NCBI RefSeq assembly: GCF_002214185.1
Contig: NZ_CP022161.1
Location: 6,393,486-6,457,485 of the forward strand
DNA: 64,000 nt
Source of the DNA: Streptomyces capitiformicae
Lineage (GTDB): Bacteria; Actinomycetota; Actinomycetes; Streptomycetales; Streptomycetaceae
Direction: 5' to 3'
Part shown: positions 23,884 through 31,941 of the stretch, one piece after another
How the letters are laid out: every line of letters begins with the position of its first letter
How positions within the stretch are numbered: the stretch's first letter is position 1
Notes under the pieces: generated by a model
Seen by the model: only the letters and a program-made list of their open reading frames with translations
Databases searched by the model: none
What the model was told of the DNA's origin: nothing
Position numbers and translations under genes: made by a program

Positions 23884-24696
23884 CTAGCGAGTCGGCGGGG
23901 CGGCGGTCACCGCGTCGACGAGTTCGGCCAGCGCCTCCGCGAGGGCATCCAGCCCCGGCCCCGCCGGGCCGCCCGGCTCGGTCATATAGGTGTCGCGGCG
24001 GATCTCGATCATCAGGGCGCTCACCCGGGGGTCGTTTCCGTAGTACTTCAGCGGGATGTACGCCCCCGCGAACGGGCTGTTGACTCCCGTGCCGCCGAAG
24101 CCCGCGAACGTCTCCTCGGCGCGGGCGAGCAGGTCGGGCGGGGTGTGGAAGGGGTCGCGGCCCAGGCAGATGGGCGGTCGGGGGCCGTCGCCGTGGAGTT
24201 CGTAGGGCAGGGGGGCGCTCGGATAGGAGTGAACGTCGATGATCACCGCCCGGCCCGCGGCTTCCAGACGGTCGGTCACCGCGTCGGTCATGGCAGCGGC
24301 GTACGGATGGAAGTAACGCTCGAGGAGCGGTCGGCCGTCGTGATCGGCGGGGCGGAGGTCCTCCCCGTGCGTGGTCCGTGTGTAGACCGCGCCCATGCCG
24401 GCGGCCAGCATCTCCTCCCGCTCGTCGGGGAAGCGCTCGGGGTCGACGACCAGACGGGACAGCCGGTTCACGAACGTCCAGGGCCGGGTCGCCGACCGGG
24501 CGGCGGCTTGCTCGGCGATCCGGTCCGTGTGCGTGTCGGTGATGTGGTCCAACTCCCGTGTCAGAGAGCGGTCGTTGAGAAGAATTTCGGCGCGTACGGC
24601 GGCCGGAATCTTCCGTGCACCGTGTGGCGCGTGCAGGATGACGGGGGAGTCCGGCGCCCCCGGGGTGAGCCGGTGGGGGGCCGTTGGATCGTTCAT
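23884..24696 (-). CDS. N-formylglutamate amidohydrolase
   Basis: This 270-residue zinc-dependent amidohydrolase family member has the N-terminal ILHAPHGARKIP, the ELDHITDTHTDRIAE segment, NRLSRLVVDPERF, RTTHGEDLR, and the metal-site VIIDVHSYPS. The family includes the enzyme freeing glutamate from N-formylglutamate in histidine degradation; substrate identity here is inferred. ATG 24696 follows GAGGA at six to seven bases. It is divergent from the APC permease, whose upstream operator lies 146 bp from this start, so it could share that control. No hut gene is adjacent. Confidence 0.88.
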   Translation of the reverse strand: MNDPTAPHRLTPGAPDSPVILHAPHGARKIPAAVRAEILLNDRSLTRELDHITDTHTDRIAEQAAARSATRPWTFVNRLSRLVVDPERFPDEREEMLAAGMGAVYTRTTHGEDLRPADHDGRPLLERYFHPYAAAMTDAVTDRLEAAGRAVIIDVHSYPSAPLPYELHGDGPRPPICLGRDPFHTPPDLLARAEETFAGFGGTGVNSPFAGAYIPLKYYGNDPRVSALMIEIRRDTYMTEPGGPAGPGLDALAEALAELVDAVTAAPPTR

Positions 24697-24841
24697 CAAG
24701 GGTCCTCGCTGGGGGTCGGATGCGCGTGCCGCACGCGTTCCAGTGTCTTCCTGTGTCGTAGTACATCCCGGCGGCGGGTGCGTGAGGACTTGGGCCCGCC
24801 TCGGACACGGCCGCGTGACGCGGGTGAAACAGCTCGTCCCT

Positions 24842-24865
24842 AATTTCTGTCGCCCGACAGGAATT
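24842..24865. promoter_or_regulatory. palindromic operator before the APC permease (same as 34772-34791)
   Basis: AATTTCTGTCG-CC-CGACAGGAATT is an 11+2+11 palindrome with one mismatch, centred about 73 bp before the permease ATG. Its core TTTCTGTCG-N2-CGACAG is identical to the operator before the urea amidolyase operon. The half-site resembles the CTGTC/GACAG boxes I recall for AmtR-type TetR regulators of actinobacterial nitrogen genes. Confidence 0.7.
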
Positions 24866-24926
24866 CGCCCTTCGCGCGCCGCGTGTGCGAAAGCTCGCGC
24901 CGCTTGTGTGAAAGCAGGTTGCCGCC

Positions 24927-26450
24927 ATGACGAGCACCGCCTCCGCCGATGTCCGCCCGGATCCGCCGCACTCCCCCGACGACCGCTCCCTGACCGCGTT
25001 CGGTTACCGCCAGGAACTGCACCGCAGCCTGGGGCGGTACGCCTCGTTCGCCGCCGGCTTCTCCTTCATCTCGGTCCTCACCACGGTCTTCCAGTTCTTC
25101 GCGTTCGGGTACTCGTTCGGCGGTCCGGTCTTCTTCTGGACCTGGCCGGCGGTGCTGCTCGGCCAGTTGGCGGTGGCCGCCTGCTTCGCGGAGCTGGCCG
25201 CGCGCTATCCGCTGTCGGGCGCGATCTACCAGTGGTCGTCACGGCTGTCGAACCTCACCTTCGGCTGGTTCGCCGGCTGGATCATGGTGATCGGGCAGAT
25301 CGTGGTGGTCGCCGCGGCCGCACTCGCGCTGCAGATGGTGATGCCCGCGATCTGGTCGGGCTTCCAGCTCGTCGGCGGCGACCCGACCCCGACCAGCGCC
25401 ACCGGAGCGGCGAACGCGGCCGTCCTGGGCGTGATCCTGCTGCTGCTCACCACTGTCGTGAACGTGCTCGACAACCGCGTGCTGTCCCTGGTCAACCGGG
25501 TCGGCGTCACGGCCGAGATCATCGGCGCCGCGCTGATCATCGTGCTCCTGCTGACCCACGCCGAGCGCTCCCCCGGCATCACGTTCCACACCGCCGAGGG
25601 CAGCACCGGGCTGCTCGGAGCGCTGCTGGTGGGCTCGTTCATGGCGGCGTACGTGATGATCGGGTTCGACAGCGCGGGCGAGATGAGCGAGGAGACCCGC
25701 CATCCGCGCCGCACCGCGCCCCGCACGATCCTCACCGCCCTCGGCGCGGCCGGTCTGCTCGGCGGTCTGATCGTCCTCGGCGGACTGCTCGCGGCGCCCA
25801 GCCTCACCGACGGCAAGCTGGGCGTGGACGGCCTGAGTTACGTCCTGACCAGCAGCCTCGGCGACGGGGTCGGCCGGCTGCTGCTCGCCGACGTGGTGGT
25901 GGCGATCACGGTGGCCACGCTCGCCATCCAGACGTCCGCGTGCCGCATGCTCTTCTCCATGGCCCGCGACGGCCAACTCCCCTTCGCCACAAGGCTCGCC
26001 AGGGTCAACCCCCGCACCGGCATGCCGAGCGCCTGCGCCCTGGTCGTAGGCCTCCTCGCCGCCGCGCTCCTCCTCCTCAACTTCACCTCACCGGACGCGT
26101 TCCTGGCCATCGGCACCACCTGCATCGTGATGCTGTACCTGGCGTACGCGATGGTCACCGGCCCGCTCCTGGTACGACGTCTGAAGGGCGCCTTCACGAC
26201 CGACGACACCGACGAGACCGGCAAGCCCCTCTTCACCCTCGGCCGCTGGGGCATCCCCATCAACGCCTTCGCCCTCCTCTACGGCCTCTTCATGACCCTC
26301 AACCTGGCCTGGCCCCGCGCCGAGGTCTACGACCCGTCAGGCGGACACTGGTGGTTCCAGTGGTTCACGGTGCTGTTCTTGGTGGTCACGGTGGGGCTCG
26401 GAGTTCTGTACCGGCTGACGCGCGCACGACGCGTGCACTCTGCCGAGTGA
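24927..26450 (+). CDS. APC-family amino acid/amine permease
   Basis: This 507-residue integral membrane protein has about 12 transmembrane helices. It belongs to the amino acid-polyamine-organocation family, with the signature GYRQELHRSLGRYASFAAGFSF and the conserved FAELAARYPLSGAIYQW in the first third. GFDSAGEMSEETRHPRRTAPRTIL follows helix 6. Related permeases neighbour urea amidolyase genes in other bacteria, and the operator shared with that operon here supports uptake of a nitrogen compound. The transported substrate is not determined. ATG 24927 is preceded by AGGTTGCCGCC. Confidence 0.92.
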   Translation: MTSTASADVRPDPPHSPDDRSLTAFGYRQELHRSLGRYASFAAGFSFISVLTTVFQFFAFGYSFGGPVFFWTWPAVLLGQLAVAACFAELAARYPLSGAIYQWSSRLSNLTFGWFAGWIMVIGQIVVVAAAALALQMVMPAIWSGFQLVGGDPTPTSATGAANAAVLGVILLLLTTVVNVLDNRVLSLVNRVGVTAEIIGAALIIVLLLTHAERSPGITFHTAEGSTGLLGALLVGSFMAAYVMIGFDSAGEMSEETRHPRRTAPRTILTALGAAGLLGGLIVLGGLLAAPSLTDGKLGVDGLSYVLTSSLGDGVGRLLLADVVVAITVATLAIQTSACRMLFSMARDGQLPFATRLARVNPRTGMPSACALVVGLLAAALLLLNFTSPDAFLAIGTTCIVMLYLAYAMVTGPLLVRRLKGAFTTDDTDETGKPLFTLGRWGIPINAFALLYGLFMTLNLAWPRAEVYDPSGGHWWFQWFTVLFLVVTVGLGVLYRLTRARRVHSAE

Positions 26451-26739
26451 GCCTGATCCGCGATCCGGTTTCAGCCAGGCGATCCTTACGGCGCCTCCAG
26501 GTGGTCCGCGGTGGCCGATCCAGCGGGGTGGCCTTGCGGGCGGCCCGTTGGACAAGCCCGCCGCATTGGCGAGACTTCGACCTGGCTCAAGGCCGACCGC
26601 CCCTGCCTGTATCCAGCACGAAATCCGATGCGACAGGGACAATCGATGCTGCTGCGAGGGGAAACGGCTTGAGAGTCCTTGCCATTGTGGCCAGAACCAG
26701 CCATTCCTTAAAGGGACCGCGCATCGCACCATAAGGTGT

Positions 26740-27852
26740 ATGAGTAGCGACACCTGCACATGGAATCTGTCAGTGCCGAGTGTGTTGTGCCCTTTTCCAG
26801 TCACATACGACGAGACTGCCGCGCGCAGGGCGGACGAGGAGATCGCTGCTTGGGCGCTGAGCCTTGATCTCTTCCCGGGGCAGCGGGCCGAGCTGAACGG
26901 ATACCGGTTCGGCACGTTCGCGGCGTTGACGCACCCTGACGCGGTCGACCACGATCACCTGATGCTCGCGGCCCGCAACATGACCGCCCTGTTCGCCGCG
27001 GACGATCACTATTGCGACGAGAAAATCGAAGGCGTCAGCCTCGCCATGAGCGCCTCCCGGCTCGCGGGGTCGTTGACCGCCCTGGAGAACGGATCCCGGC
27101 TGCCCGACTGCCCCTCGATCGAGGGCTTTGTCGGCAGTGACCCAGTGACGCGTGCGCTCCGCGCGACCGCAGAACACATCACACGCCTGGGCACGCCGGC
27201 GCAAGTAGGCCGTCTGCGCCACGAGACGATCGCCACGTTCCTGGCGATGGCGGCGGAAAACGCCTGGCGTATCGCCGGGCATGTTCCCGATCCCGCGGAG
27301 TACCTGGCGCATCGCAAGTACAACGGGGCCATGGCCTGCCTGGTACTGATCGATGCCGTCGGCGGCTACGAACTGCCCGTACGCGACTGGGAAGAGCCTG
27401 GTGTCCGGTCTCTTTCGCTCGCCGCCTCATTGATGATCATGCTGGTGAACGATCTGTACTCGGTCGCCAAAGAAAGCGCCGACATCGGCAGCCACAGCTT
27501 GCCCACCGTGCTCTCCGCACGCCACGGATGGTCTCTCGAACGGAGCATGTGCGCGACCGGCGAACTCCACGACCGCCTCATGCGTGAGTATCTGCGTCTG
27601 GAACCCGACGTCGCGCGCCACGCCTCACCCGAACTCGCCCGCTACCTCGCCGGACTGCGGCACTGGATGCGGGGAAATCTCGAATGGCACACCCTCACCG
27701 GACGGCACAACCGTCGCGCGGGACGCCCTACCCCCAGGACCGGGCCTCATGGTCCCACCCATCACCGGATGAGGGCCGACGTGCACTACTCGGCCGCTGG
27801 TGTCTGTCCACACTGCGGAGACCGCCACAACGCGGCCACAGCGGTTGCGTAG
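26740..27852 (+). CDS. class I terpene synthase family protein
   Basis: This 370-residue cyclase-like protein has the aspartate-rich motif A-D88-D89-H-Y-C-D93-E and the NSE triad N237-D-L-Y-S241-V-A-K-E245, which bind Mg-diphosphate. The downstream WMRGNLEWHTLTGRHN resembles the RY-type C-terminal motif. The DDxxCDE variant is like those of 2-methylisoborneol-type cyclases, but the product cannot be predicted. A 40-residue tail carries VCPHCGDRH, a possible metal knuckle not usual in the family. The 290 bases upstream and the gene are less GC-rich than neighbours, which suggests acquisition. ATG 26740 follows AAGGTGT closely. No prenyl transferase or P450 is adjacent. Confidence 0.85.
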   Translation: MSSDTCTWNLSVPSVLCPFPVTYDETAARRADEEIAAWALSLDLFPGQRAELNGYRFGTFAALTHPDAVDHDHLMLAARNMTALFAADDHYCDEKIEGVSLAMSASRLAGSLTALENGSRLPDCPSIEGFVGSDPVTRALRATAEHITRLGTPAQVGRLRHETIATFLAMAAENAWRIAGHVPDPAEYLAHRKYNGAMACLVLIDAVGGYELPVRDWEEPGVRSLSLAASLMIMLVNDLYSVAKESADIGSHSLPTVLSARHGWSLERSMCATGELHDRLMREYLRLEPDVARHASPELARYLAGLRHWMRGNLEWHTLTGRHNRRAGRPTPRTGPHGPTHHRMRADVHYSAAGVCPHCGDRHNAATAVA

Positions 27853-27902
27853 ACCCACCACGACCGGGCGATGAGGGCCGGCCCGGCATGCCGCGCCCCT
27901 CG

Positions 27903-27908
27903 TATGCT
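27903..27908 (+). promoter_or_regulatory. -10 box for a leaderless pseudouridine synthase message
   Basis: TATGCT ends eight bases before the ATG at 27917 and no ribosome-binding site is present, so transcription probably starts at or next to the start codon. No clear -35 element is seen. Confidence 0.4.
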
Positions 27909-27916
27909 TGATCGTG

Positions 27917-28858
27917 ATGAGACGCCGTACCCCGCCCCCGCCCTCTCCCCTGCCGCAGCGCGACGGGGTGGATCCGGTGCGGGTGCGGTTGCCGGCCGGG
28001 GACGCGTGGGCGACCGTGCGGGATCATCTCGTGGCGCGGCTCGCGGCCGGGCCAGGGGTGATCGACGGAATGCTCGACGCGGGGCGGATCGTGGACGTCA
28101 CCGGGCGTCCGGTGCCGCGGGACATGGCGTACGTGCCGGGCATGTTCGTGTGGTTCCACCGGGAGCTGCCCCACGAGGAGCAGGTGCCGTTCGAGGTCGG
28201 CGTCCTTTACCGGGACGAGCACGTGGTGGTGGCCGACAAGCCGCACTTCATGGCCACCACCCCGCGCGGCAGCCATGTCGCCGAGACGGCCCTGGCGCGG
28301 CTGCGGAGGCAGCTGGGCATCCCGACGCTGGGCGCGGCGCACCGGCTGGACCGGCTCACGGCCGGGGTGGTGCTGTTCACCGTGCGGCCCGAGGAGCGCG
28401 GCGCGTACCAGTCGCTGTTCCGGGACAAACGGGTGGCGAAGGAGTACGAGGCCGTGGCGCCGTACGACCCCGTGCTGGTCCTGCCCCGCACTGTGCGCAG
28501 CCGGATCGTCAAGGAACGCGGGGTCGTGGCGGCCCGCGAGGTCGAAGGCGAGCCCAACGCCGTCAGCCGGGTCGAGCTGCTGGAGCACCGGAACGGGCGT
28601 GCCCGGTACCGGCTGCTACCGCGTACCGGGCAGACGCACCAACTGAGGGTGCACATGAGCGCGTTGGGGGTGCCGATCCTCGGCGATCCCCTCTATCCGA
28701 CGGTCACCGGGCCCGTGCCGACCGGTGACTTCCGGCGTCCGCTCCAACTGCTGGCGCGGGCCCTGGAGTTCACCGACCCGGTCACGGGGCGCGATCACCG
28801 GTTCGTCAGCCCACGGGTGTTGCGGGCCTGGTCGTCGTATGAGGAGTGGGCGGGGTAG
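27917..28858 (+). CDS. RluA-family RNA pseudouridine synthase
   Basis: This 313-residue enzyme isomerises uridine to pseudouridine in RNA. The catalytic Asp is in AAHRLDRLTAGVVLFT, preceded by VLYRDEHVVVADKPHFMAT and followed by RLLPRTGQTHQLRVHMSALG, the RluA signatures. The N-terminal 80 residues look like a degenerate S4-type region (GMLDAGRIVDVTGRPVPRD). The target position is unknown. The ATG at 27917 gives MRRRTPPPP and is probably leaderless. It is convergent with the conservon P450, and its stop falls inside a duplicated 18-bp unit. Confidence 0.92.
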   Translation: MRRRTPPPPSPLPQRDGVDPVRVRLPAGDAWATVRDHLVARLAAGPGVIDGMLDAGRIVDVTGRPVPRDMAYVPGMFVWFHRELPHEEQVPFEVGVLYRDEHVVVADKPHFMATTPRGSHVAETALARLRRQLGIPTLGAAHRLDRLTAGVVLFTVRPEERGAYQSLFRDKRVAKEYEAVAPYDPVLVLPRTVRSRIVKERGVVAAREVEGEPNAVSRVELLEHRNGRARYRLLPRTGQTHQLRVHMSALGVPILGDPLYPTVTGPVPTGDFRRPLQLLARALEFTDPVTGRDHRFVSPRVLRAWSSYEEWAG

Positions 28859-28885
28859 CCCCGGTGGGGCGGGGTAGCCCCGGTG
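28849..28885. repeat. tandem 18-bp duplication across the RluA-family stop
   Basis: GGCGGGGTAGCCCCGGTG occurs at 28849-28866 and again at 28868-28885. Each unit contains the short palindrome CGGGG-TAG-CCCCG, so the pair can form hairpins and may act as a terminator between two convergent genes. Confidence 0.8.
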
Positions 28886-28895
28886 CCCGGTCGGC

Positions 28896-30377
28896 TCAGT
28901 TGCGGCGCCACCAGCGCAGGAGACGCCGGTACAGGCCTGGCCGGCGGGCCGGTTCGGGCGACGCCGACGTCGGCGTGGGCTCATCGGCCGGAACCGCGGG
29001 TTCCGAAGCCGTGGGCTGTGACTGCTCCGTGCTGACCTGCCAGTTGTTCGGGCGCAGCGGCGCCACCGGCTTGACGGTGGGCCGCTCCATGACCTCCTCC
29101 GGGGTCTTCGGCTCGAACTTCACCGGCAGTTCCACCAGGTGCCGGTTCCCGATGGACGACCGCCAGCGCAGCTCGTGCTCCCCGCAGGCGAGTTGGATGT
29201 CCGGAACCCGGGCCAGCAGCGCCTCGACGCCGACGTCGGCGATGGAGCGGCCGATGTCCTGGCCCGGACACTCGTGGGGGCCACCGCTGAAGGCCAGGTG
29301 GGCGCGGTTGCCCTGCATGTTGGCCTTGAGGTCGGGGCGTACGCGCGGGTCGACGTTGCCCGGTGCGATGCCGAGGAGGAGTCCGTCGCCCTGACGGATG
29401 CGCTGGCCGCCCAGCTCGGTGTCCTGCTTGGCGAAGTAGGCGAAGACGGTGCTGAACGGCGGCTCGTCCCACAGGGACTGTTCGACCGCCTCGGGCACGG
29501 TCATCTGGCCGCCGTTCAGCTGGGCGCGGAAGCCCGGGTCGGTGAGCACCACGCGCAGTACGTTGGCGAGGAGGTTGGCGGTGGCCTCGTACGCGGCGAT
29601 CAGGACGACCCGCAGGTGCTGGCCGATCTCCTCGTCGTTGAGCCCCGCCGGGTGGTTGATGAGGTGGCTGGTGAAGTCGTCCTGGGGCTCGGCCCGGCGG
29701 CGGGCGGTGAGCCGCATCAGGACATCCATGACGTACTGGTTGCTGGCGATCGCGGTCTCGGTGCCCTTGAGCATGTCGCGGGCGGCCTGCACGATCCGGT
29801 CGCCGTACTCCTCGGGCATGCCGAGGATCTCGCACATCACCGCCATCGGCAGGTGCTCGGCGAACTGGCTGACCAGGTCAGCCCTGCCGTCCTCGCAGAA
29901 CTGGTTGACGAGGTGCTGGGTCGCACGGTTGATGGAGCGGCGGATGCTCCGGTAGTCGATGGTCGACATGGCGCCGGTGACCGCCCCGCGCAGCCGCAGG
30001 TGCTCTTCGCCCTCGGCGTGACAGCAGATGGGCTGCCAGGCGAAGTGCGGCATGAGCGGGTGGTCGGGCTTGACCGTGCCGTCCTGCATGGGGGTCCACA
30101 ACCGGCTGTCCTTGCAGTACTGCGAGGGGGTGCTCACCATGTGCAGGTTCTCGCCGTGGCCGAGCACCACCCAGATGGGCACGTCGTCGTGGAGCAGTGC
30201 CGGGGCCACCGCACCATGTTCGGCGCGGAGTTTCTCGTACACGGCTCCCAGGTCCTCCGCCTCCGGGCCGTACAGCCGGCGCAGGCTGCCGGGGCCATTG
30301 CCGTGGGCGGGGCAACCGGGGGGCGGACCGAGCTTGGGGTCGTCCGTACTGGTCGGGGAGTGGGTTTCAGGCGTCAC
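28896..30377 (-). CDS. rarE: conservon cytochrome P450 lacking the ExxR arginine (CYP157-like, CvnE)
   Basis: This 493-residue P450 is the last gene of a five-gene conservon. The heme Cys is C370 in LAFSGGPHECPGQDIG, and the I-helix reads VLIAAYEATANLL, without the usual acid-alcohol pair. The K-helix motif is E299-Q-S-L-W303, so Leu stands where the near-universal ExxR arginine should be. From memory, CYP157 enzymes of Streptomyces, including that of the cvn9/rar cluster, have this exact EQSLW form. A C-terminal extension of about 75 residues ends in RRPGLYRRLLRWWRRN, a basic amphipathic tail that may bind membrane. GTG 30377 follows GGAG. Its substrate is unknown. Confidence 0.9.
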   Translation of the reverse strand: MTPETHSPTSTDDPKLGPPPGCPAHGNGPGSLRRLYGPEAEDLGAVYEKLRAEHGAVAPALLHDDVPIWVVLGHGENLHMVSTPSQYCKDSRLWTPMQDGTVKPDHPLMPHFAWQPICCHAEGEEHLRLRGAVTGAMSTIDYRSIRRSINRATQHLVNQFCEDGRADLVSQFAEHLPMAVMCEILGMPEEYGDRIVQAARDMLKGTETAIASNQYVMDVLMRLTARRRAEPQDDFTSHLINHPAGLNDEEIGQHLRVVLIAAYEATANLLANVLRVVLTDPGFRAQLNGGQMTVPEAVEQSLWDEPPFSTVFAYFAKQDTELGGQRIRQGDGLLLGIAPGNVDPRVRPDLKANMQGNRAHLAFSGGPHECPGQDIGRSIADVGVEALLARVPDIQLACGEHELRWRSSIGNRHLVELPVKFEPKTPEEVMERPTVKPVAPLRPNNWQVSTEQSQPTASEPAVPADEPTPTSASPEPARRPGLYRRLLRWWRRN

Positions 30378-30522
30378 GAATGTCGCTCCGAACTGAAGTG
30401 GATCCGGTGTCTGGGGAGTTGGTGAGCGACCGGGAGGGGACTGGCGTGCGGGACAACACGGCTCCCGGTCGTGGGACTCGTACGGTGTGTGGCTCAGGGA
30501 ACTCGTGGAACCCGCGCGGGGC

Positions 30523-31143
30523 TCATGTCGACGCCGCCGACATCGCCAGGGAGTGCAGGAAGCTCATCAGCGTCATCAGGACGTCCCGGCTGGACGCCCG
30601 GCGCCGTGCGTCGCAGCGGACGATGGGAATCTCCTCCGCGAGGTCGAGCGCCTGGCGGAGCTCGTCGAGGGCATAGCGAGGCGCGTCCGGGAAGTCGTTG
30701 ACGGCGACGACGAAGGGCACACCGCGCTCCTCGAGGCGGCCCATGACGTCGAAGCTGACCTCCAGCCGACGGGTGTCGACCAGGACGACCGCGCCGAGGG
30801 CGCCCTCGAACAGTCCGTTCCACAGGAACCAGAAGCGCTCCTGCCCCGGGGTGCCGAACAGATAGAGCACCAGCTGGTCCGTGATGCTGATGCGGCCGAA
30901 GTCCATGGCCACGGTGGTGGCCGTCTTGGACTTGGAGCCGTAGTTGTCGTCGACTCCGATGCCGGCCTGCGTCATGGTCTCCTCGGTCGTCAGCGGTTTG
31001 ATCTCGCTGACGGACCCCACCATGGTCGTCTTGCCGACTCCGAAACCGCCCACGATCACGATCTTCGCCGCGGCCTGTGCGGTGTGCGGCAGGTGGTCCT
31101 CGGTCCGTGGACCCGTGATGGTGTCAGAGCTTTTGAAGTCCAT
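30523..31143 (-). CDS. rarD: conservon Ras-like GTP-binding protein (CvnD)
   Basis: This 206-residue small GTPase has the P-loop VGGFGVGKTT (31-40), the switch-II-like LFGTPGQERFWFLW and AVNDFPDAP in place of NKxD. Conservon GTPases are thought to act at the membrane with a sensor-like CvnA and roadblock protein, in a pathway resembling a eukaryotic G-protein module. ATG 31143 lies inside the 3' end of the DUF742 gene (20-bp overlap), so production is coupled. A 145-bp gap separates it from the P450. Confidence 0.95.
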   Translation of the reverse strand: MDFKSSDTITGPRTEDHLPHTAQAAAKIVIVGGFGVGKTTMVGSVSEIKPLTTEETMTQAGIGVDDNYGSKSKTATTVAMDFGRISITDQLVLYLFGTPGQERFWFLWNGLFEGALGAVVLVDTRRLEVSFDVMGRLEERGVPFVVAVNDFPDAPRYALDELRQALDLAEEIPIVRCDARRRASSRDVLMTLMSFLHSLAMSAAST

Positions 31144-31537
31144 GCATCACCGCTTCGAGGAGGGAACGGTCTGCTCGCGCCTGCCGGATGACCGGTGCGC
31201 GCGCCTGTACCAGTTCGGCCGTCAGCAGCTCGGTGAGCAGGACGGTCACCACGCTGATCGGCAGGTTGAGATAGGCCGAGATCTCGGCCACGGAGAGGGG
31301 AGCCTGGCAGAGCCGGAGCAGCGCCGACTGTTCCGGAGCGGCGGAGCGCGGTGGATCGGCGCGCGCCACGATCAACGTGACGAGGTCGATCGGGGCCCGC
31401 TCGCCGTCCTCTCCGGTGAGGATGTAGAGCCGCTCGGGGGGGCGCTCCCCTTCTCCGTCCTTGGGCCCCTCCAACTCCAGGGGCGGCGGAGGTGGCTCCT
31501 GTTTGGGGTGGCGTCGTCGGCGTTGCGGAGGAGTCAT
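31124..31537 (-). CDS. rarC: conservon DUF742 protein (CvnC)
   Basis: This 137-residue DUF742 protein has the conserved RLYILTGEDGERAPIDLVTLIV near its start and a winged-helix-like C-terminal half (PLSVAEISAYLNLPISVVTVLLTELLTAELV). The N-terminus is Arg/Pro-rich. DUF742 proteins occur only with conservon partners; a scaffold or DNA-binding role has been proposed but not fixed. The start overlaps the roadblock gene end by four bases and the end overlaps the GTPase start by 20 bp. Confidence 0.95.
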   Translation of the reverse strand: MTPPQRRRRHPKQEPPPPPLELEGPKDGEGERPPERLYILTGEDGERAPIDLVTLIVARADPPRSAAPEQSALLRLCQAPLSVAEISAYLNLPISVVTVLLTELLTAELVQARAPVIRQARADRSLLEAVMHGLQKL

Positions 31538-31941
31538 ACGGTCTGCCCGTTCCGCCGCGGCGGACTGGTCAGATGGGAGCCGATGCGGTCGACGAGGTCG
31601 CGCATACGGTTGCTCATCAGCCCGGGCTCGGCGATCTCGTTGGCGAGCACCGCGAGGTAGGCGTTGGATCCGGCGGCCATCAGATAGAAGTAGCCGCCGT
31701 TGATCTGGATGATGACCATCCGCATCTCGCCGTCGCTCTGCGGAATCTCACTGGCGACGGCGCCGGCCAGGCTCTGCAGGCCCGCGCAGGCGGCGGCGAC
31801 CCGGTCGGCGGCGTCCGGGTCACCGCCGTAGCGGGCGATGCGCAGGCCGTCGGCGGAGAGCACCACGATCTGCTGGATGCCCGGCACGCCGTCGGCCAGA
31901 TCCTTGAGCATCCAGTCGAAATTGGCTCGCTGCTGGATCAC
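31534..31941 (-). CDS. rarB: conservon roadblock/LC7 protein (CvnB)
   Basis: This 135-residue roadblock/LC7-domain protein (FDWMLKDLADGVPGIQQIVVLSADGLRIA, then MRMVIIQINGGYFYLMAAGSNAYLAVLA) is likely a regulator of the GTPase encoded two genes on, as MglB-type roadblocks are for MglA. The GTG at 31941 overlaps the TGA of the sensor-like gene (GTGA) and follows GGGGG at seven bases. The full length matches other CvnB proteins. Confidence 0.95.
   Translation of the reverse strand: MIQQRANFDWMLKDLADGVPGIQQIVVLSADGLRIARYGGDPDAADRVAAACAGLQSLAGAVASEIPQSDGEMRMVIIQINGGYFYLMAAGSNAYLAVLANEIAEPGLMSNRMRDLVDRIGSHLTSPPRRNGQTV

Noticed and set aside
26486..26704. Small minus-strand frame upstream of the terpene synthase
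   Set aside because: It has no ribosome-binding site, poor codon bias and no recognisable domain.
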